A DNA stretch of 64,000 bases, from NCBI GenBank assembly GCA_025345505.1, contig JANVCC010000011.1, positions 134,055 through 198,054 on the forward strand. Reading direction: 5' to 3'. Positions 59,349 through 64,000 of the stretch are shown here, in pieces; the first letter of the stretch is position 1; every line of letters starts with the position of its first letter. The DNA is from Todiramphus chloris collaris (Eukaryota; Chordata; Aves; Coraciiformes; Alcedinidae). The notes under the pieces are model-generated. The model was not told the DNA's origin and made no database searches. It saw only the letters and a list, made by a program, of their open reading frames with translations. A program made the translations under genes and the position numbers.

Positions 59349-60723
59349 GAACTGAGGGTACAGCACAAAGCAAGAGAGTACGGTGATATATTGAACACAG
59401 ATACATTTCTGTCTTGCATCTTGTGTATTCAAGTTAAGTGAAAAATCCATTTGAAATTAGATTTCTTTTCTGTTCATACTCCTTTGAATGGTTTCTCTTA
59501 AATTCTGACCATTTATGACCAGTTTTTGAGTGGTGGCTGAGGACAGTGATGTGTGTGTGTAGGCAGTTGGATAAGCTCCATCTCTATACAGCTCATCCCA
59601 GCTTCTCTCTGCAGTAGCAGCATCCAGTTATTACTACCCTAATTGTTTTGACTTCTGGTCAAGGGAAAACAGAAAAGGCACCAAAAAATAAACCCCACAA
59701 GGTTGATTCTCCTGAGAGTCTGTGCAGCAGCACAATACAAGGAGGTATTGATGCTGTTGCGGCAAAAGAAAGATCCCACCGACAAGGTTAATGGGAGGTA
59801 GGTACGGTGCTTCTCTCTGTCTCTTTAGCAGCTCGAGACGAACAAAAAGGTGAGCTTTGTGATAATCCCTCAGCATTCAAGGTTGCTGCAGCACTGTCCT
59901 GCTAAATGGAGGCGATGGCTGGAAACCCTCAGACATTCAGCAGACGCGGCGGTGGTGGACACGCACGGGGAGCCTTTAGCATTTGCTAAGCAGAGCTTAT
60001 TGACTTCCTTGGCCACACAAGGGTAAAGATGTAAAAAAAATGTTCAGAAACTTGGACTTGAAGCAAATTTAGCTATCAAATTTAGCTATGAAACCTGCTG
60101 ACTGAAATGGGAACGGCGAAGGTATTGAGATTTGAAGTGGAAAAGCAGCGGAGAGAAGGCTCGTTGATCTCTTGGTTGATGTAGCTGACAAGGCATGTTT
60201 TTCACAAAACTGCTAAAGCGTGGAGGAAGACTTGGGGGAGGCGATTTTTCTCCCCCATTTGCTTGAACCCAGGTTATTTTCTGCTTCTTTCTTGCCACAA
60301 AAGGAGTCATTGGTTTAATTTAACAAAATGCTACTGAAGCTGTTGGAACTGAAGCTGCGGCCCACGTCTTCTTGATAAATGACTGTGTGTATTCCTGGAA
60401 GGAAGTTAAAATGAGGCTGTGTTATATTTGGTACCTCCTGAAGCACTGAGGCTACTTGGAGTACAGCATGTGCTCAGAGAGAGACTAATTTGCCACTGCA
60501 GAGCTTGATGTGATGAGATCTGTCAAGTCATTGTTTCTGCTGGAATTCTCTTAGGCTTTCTTCTCCCTCCTCGAGTTGAGTGCTTATATATGTTAGAGTT
60601 GTATGTCTCTGAACTAGGGGACCATAACAGCGAGTCAACAAGCCTAAAACCATGATTAAATTCCAAGCAATGAATATGCTTATTATAAGGTGGAATTACA
60701 AGCACCAGTACAACAGGTGGAAA
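59349..60723. other. Unique DNA, no gene seen
   Basis: Contains a perfect 13-bp tandem duplication at 60064-60089 (caaatttagctat twice). No exon or RNA gene recognised. Confidence 0.6.
60064..60089. repeat. 13-bp tandem duplication
   Basis: caaatttagctat occurs twice without gap or mismatch. Confidence 0.9.
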
Positions 60724-61545
60724 CAGAATAATAGCATCATTTTGCTTGGAAAAGACCTTTAAGATCATTGAGTCCAACCATTAACCCAGCACTCCCAGGT
60801 CACCACTAAACCATGTCCCTCAGCACCACAGCTCCATGAGGGGCTTTGAAACCCCTCCAGGGATGGGGACTCCACCACTGCCCTGAGCAGCCTGGGACAG
60901 GCCTTCACAACCCTTGCAGAGAAGAAATTGTTTCTCCTGTCCAACTTCAACCTCCCCTGGAGCAACTTGAGACCATTGCCTCTTGTTTTATTGCTTGTTC
61001 CTTGGGAGAAGAGAGTAACCCTCACCTGGCTCCAACCTCCTTTCAGGGAGCTGTTGAGAGTGAGAAGGTCTCCCCTGAGCCTCCTTTTCTCCAGGCTCAA
61101 CAACCTCAGGTCCCTCAGCTTCTCCTCACCAGGCTTGTTCTGTATACCCTTCCCCAGCTTTGCTGCCCTTCTCTGGACACACTTCAACCCCTCAATGTCC
61201 TTCTTGGAGTGAGGGACCCAACACTGAACATGAACTGTGTGACCTCCCCCATGCCCAGTCCAAGGGGACAATCCCTGCCCTAGTCCTGCTGAACACACTA
61301 GTGTTGATCCAAGCCAGGATGTTAGTGGCCTTCTTGGCCACCTGGGCACATGTTGGCTCCTCTTTATCTGCCTGTTGTCCAACCCCCAGGTCCTTTTCCA
61401 CTGAGCAGTTCCAGCCACTCTGCCCCAGCCTGGAGCATTGCAGGGGGTTGTTGTGACCCAAGGGCAGGACCTGACCCTTGGCCTTGTTGAGTCCCACCCC
61501 ATTAGCCTCAGCCCATCTGTCTATAAATATTACTGAGCTGTTTCC
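60724..61545 (-). mobile_element. CR1 type B, longest copy and longest open frame
   Basis: From the tail (cagaataatagcatcat) to about 61545. A 245-codon frame (60765-61502) includes [51 protein letters not shown] and ACPRLLRAVVESPSLEGF, the C-terminal part of CR1 ORF2. Its first third is in the wrong frame: the true upstream segment (VEKDLGV, CAQVAKKATNILAWINTSV) is open in another frame at 61192-61497. Four extra bases near 60837 move the end past the usual RDMV stop. Confidence 0.95.
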
Positions 61546-62625
61546 CTGAGTGCACTCATGCTCTTGGTAGCAACAGTGTTGAGGTTATCTGGATGTTTGA
61601 GCATCAGCAGGGTGCGTTTTGACTTCTCTTCAAAGATGCCATCTCCAACGACATGGTGATAGTTTCTTGCAGTGGGTCATTCTGGAAACTGAAGTAAAAA
61701 TTAAGATGAATCCCTTTTCTTTAATCCTTTTCATTTTCGATTTTATTTGCTAGTCTTGAAGGGCTTCTTGGTGTAATGCTGCAGGGCAGGTGGGATGGAT
61801 CAGCATTCCCAAAGAAACTCTCATTTATTTTACTTGATTCAGTGTTTTCTGTGTCCTGTTTCCCCCCTGAGAGTGTTTTTTGAGCGGAGGTAAACTAATA
61901 CTGGGTCGGTGGTTAGAAGCAATGTAAAAATATTTAATGTACACCTTTTGGTCCTGGGTTGATTAAAATAAACCACTGTTACAAGCAGCACTGCTCCTGG
62001 TCCTTGAACAGTAGGTTTTCTATTCCTGTGTATAGTGCAGAAAGCATGTGGAGCTGCTTGAGAGCTTTTTTTGTGTGCTGTCCTTTATCTTGAGGTATTC
62101 CGTTTTCAGTTCTCTGAGCTTTTGTGTCAGCTGGGAAGGGAGGGTGTAGGAGTAATGTGTAAAATTGTCTTTGGCCTGTTCAGTCCCACATCCTGACAAA
62201 TATCTGGTTAACAAGTATTTAAATGAAATTTTGAACTCTGTTTTCTCCCTCTTGGAAGCCGAGAAGACCCCTAGTTCTGATTTCATCTGCTCCTGATGCT
62301 GTTTGTTTCTAGTTTCTGCACAATTCTTCAAAAGAGCGTAGGCAAAGTGTAGTTGATGTAGCCTTTGTGGAAGACACGCTGTGTGAGTAGTCCACACTGT
62401 GTGAGTAGTCCACACAAAGTCATTGAGCTGGAGCATAGAGCTGGAGAAAGATTTTTGGGTTTTGATTTGAAGGTGCAAATGCTGAATTTCTTCTTTCTCC
62501 TTGTACCTCTGGTGATGGTAAAATGTATCCTTAATACTTCTAGGGGAAGGCAGATTGAGGTATTTATTTCTAGGAGAGGTGCAGTAAATATAAAACTCTG
62601 TTTAATGACAGCAGGTAGGAAACAT
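61546..62625. other. Unique DNA, no gene seen
   Basis: Holds an 18-bp tandem duplication at 62379-62414. A 152-codon minus-strand frame (62020-62478) has no known domain. Confidence 0.55.
62379..62414. repeat. 18-bp tandem duplication
   Basis: ctgtgtgagtagtccaca is present twice in perfect tandem. Confidence 0.92.
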
Positions 62626-62903
62626 GAATCATGGAAAGGTTTGGATCAAAAGGGACCTTTCAAGGTCATGTAGTCCAACCCCCCTGCAGGGAGCAGGGAC
62701 ATCTGCAGCTAGAGCAGGTTGCTCAGAGCCCCAGCCAACCTCACCTGGAATGTTTCCAGGGATGGGGCATCGACCACCTCTCTGGGCAACCTGGGCCGGG
62801 GTCTCATCACTCTCAGTATAAAAAATTTCCTCCTTCTCTTCAGTGTAAATCTGAAACCATCACCCCTTGCTCTGTTGCAACAGGCCCTGCTAAAAAGGGT
62901 TGC
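62626..62903 (-). mobile_element. CR1 type A, frame-deleted subfamily, 3' part
   Basis: gaatcatggaaaggtttgg, gcagggagcagggacatctgc, ctggaatgtttccaggg and the complement of VVRHW to DRTR, ending at ggccctgctaaaaaggg. 5'-truncated on the LF.R segment. Confidence 0.94.
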
Positions 62904-64000
62904 AGAACATTCACATCGTGCCGTCCTTTCTACAACTGCTTGTATTCTCAGCTCTTGTATGCTTTCCCTATGCTCCTCTTATCCTGCATCTCCATCGCTC
63001 CTCCTCTTTTGCCTGAATTTCTTGCACGTCCCTATTCCTCCTTCTGCTTCAGTGAAGATAAAGACCACTCTTTGCTGGAAAGAGCCGTGTTTTCTGTCCG
63101 ACAGGTTTGCCCACGGAGCCTCGCGGGTCTCTCTCTTTCTCTCTGTTGGTTGCTGCTGCAGAGCTGTGGAATGCTGTGAAGACTCACTGCCCTTCAGCCG
63201 TAGGCAGACTCCTCTCCGGATTATCTCCATCCCAAGGAAGTTCGTATCCAAGAGGTATTGATTCACATTCTGTGTGTGCCCTTCAGCTGAGTATAGATAT
63301 TCCTCCAAACACCTTTTTCCTTGCTCCCTCCACAGACAGCAAAGCCTTTGGATGTCACAGAGATAGCAAGTGTTGATTAAAAAGCGTTGGTGTTTGGTGT
63401 GGGTTGGACCCTTGTTTTTATTACATGGGCTGTGGTACAGAATCACATTCCATTTTAAACTAAGTAACTAATTTCTGGGTCAAGAAATGCGTAAGCTGAA
63501 ACTCCAGCAACGCGGTGGCTACCGTATTTTATCGTGTTGATTTATAAAGTTAATAATCCTGAGGTAATCGGCAGACTGGAGTAGAACACACAGTAGATAC
63601 GTGCTGCTCCTCTAAAGAACTGTGAGAATTACGTTGCTTTTTTATAGTGTTTATTATTCTTAATATCTTCTTAGTATATAATTTATATTTATATTAAAAT
63701 AAAAGGCTTGCGCTCGCTAGCTGGGCTGCAGTTTCTGAGCTGGCAAAGGCAGGATTCCTGGTATAAATTCCTGTCCTTTGCCTGTAGACAGGCAAATTAA
63801 GTTCTAATAGTTTACATTGCAGCCTTTCAGAAAAGAAAGCTAGAAACCATTTTGTTTAAACCAGAAACTTTGCAGTGTAATGTGGTCTGTAAATTGGCTA
63901 GGGCAGGTTCTATCTTTATTGAATTTTGTATGCTGTGCCCACCGTTAGGAGACCTGACCAGGCCGAGCCCTTGAAGCATTTAGACATAAGAAAATCAACT
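62904..64000. other. Unique DNA to the window end, no gene seen
   Basis: No repeat recognised after 62903. AT-rich from 63640 to 63705. Overlapping short frames are open on both strands at 62979-63446 with no recognisable product. Confidence 0.6.

Noticed and set aside
60765-61502. 245-codon open frame on the minus strand as a gene
   Set aside because: It is a CR1 type B ORF2 fragment: [17 protein letters not shown] and [11 protein letters not shown] are diagnostic, it ends in the CR1 3' end, and its first third is out of frame.
62020-62478. 152-codon minus-strand frame
   Set aside because: No domain, includes a recent 18-bp tandem duplication, and a few frames of this length are expected by chance in 64 kb.
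1-64000. Endogenous retrovirus, DNA transposon, CRISPR, rRNA or tRNA gene
   Set aside because: No paired LTRs, primer-binding site, gag/pol motifs other than CR1 RT, terminal inverted repeats, spaced direct repeats, or A/B-box combination were seen.

Overview
The window looks like an avian nuclear genome, probably intergenic or long-intron DNA, with no protein-coding gene I can name. The evidence is about 40 pieces of the CR1 non-LTR retrotransposon, most ending in the typical avian tail (attctatgattctatga or its complement), set in AT-rich unique DNA with short homopolymers, a few weak CpG-rich patches and faint MIR-like SINE remnants. I saw no bacterial-type genes, CRISPR array, rRNA, tRNA or LTR retrovirus. 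By hand tally CR1 covers about a quarter of the window. That is high for a bird and would suit a CR1-rich lineage such as woodpeckers and relatives (inference; the species cannot be read from this sequence).

I sort the CR1 copies by 3' end. Type A has the tail ttccaacccaaaccattctatga; its ORF2 C-terminus reads HWNRLPREVV...ALSNLV. Type B carries gtttagtggtgacctggcagtg before the tail. Type C has a tail reading (gaggtcccttccaacc)...attctgtga and a body with cagagaaggagactccac (minus-strand reading). Type D is older and carries gggcttttgccaggaaaggtt. A few copies are far more decayed ('ancient').

Layout: 1-560 is GC- and CpG-rich, possibly the edge of a CpG island; 2.8-3.3 kb and 48.8-49.1 kb are two more CpG-enriched patches. 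4.4-10.8 kb holds type A copies, a CR1 nested inside a CR1 with a visible target-site duplication, and an ancient CR1 still showing reverse-transcriptase motifs. 13.4-36.6 kb alternates unique DNA with CR1 of all types, including a B copy with a large internal deletion. 36.6-39.8 kb and 53.5-58.5 kb are the longest stretches nearly free of repeats; the second contains a doubtful exon-like pair on the minus strand. 39.8-53.5 kb is the densest CR1 zone and contains the longest type A copies. 58.5-62.9 kb holds three minus-strand copies, including the longest open frame of the window (a CR1 ORF2 fragment).

The most interesting signal is a type A subfamily whose copies share a set of one-base deletions in the RT reading frame. 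Its members therefore cannot have encoded a normal ORF2 C-terminus, yet they amplified, which suggests mobilisation in trans by intact CR1.
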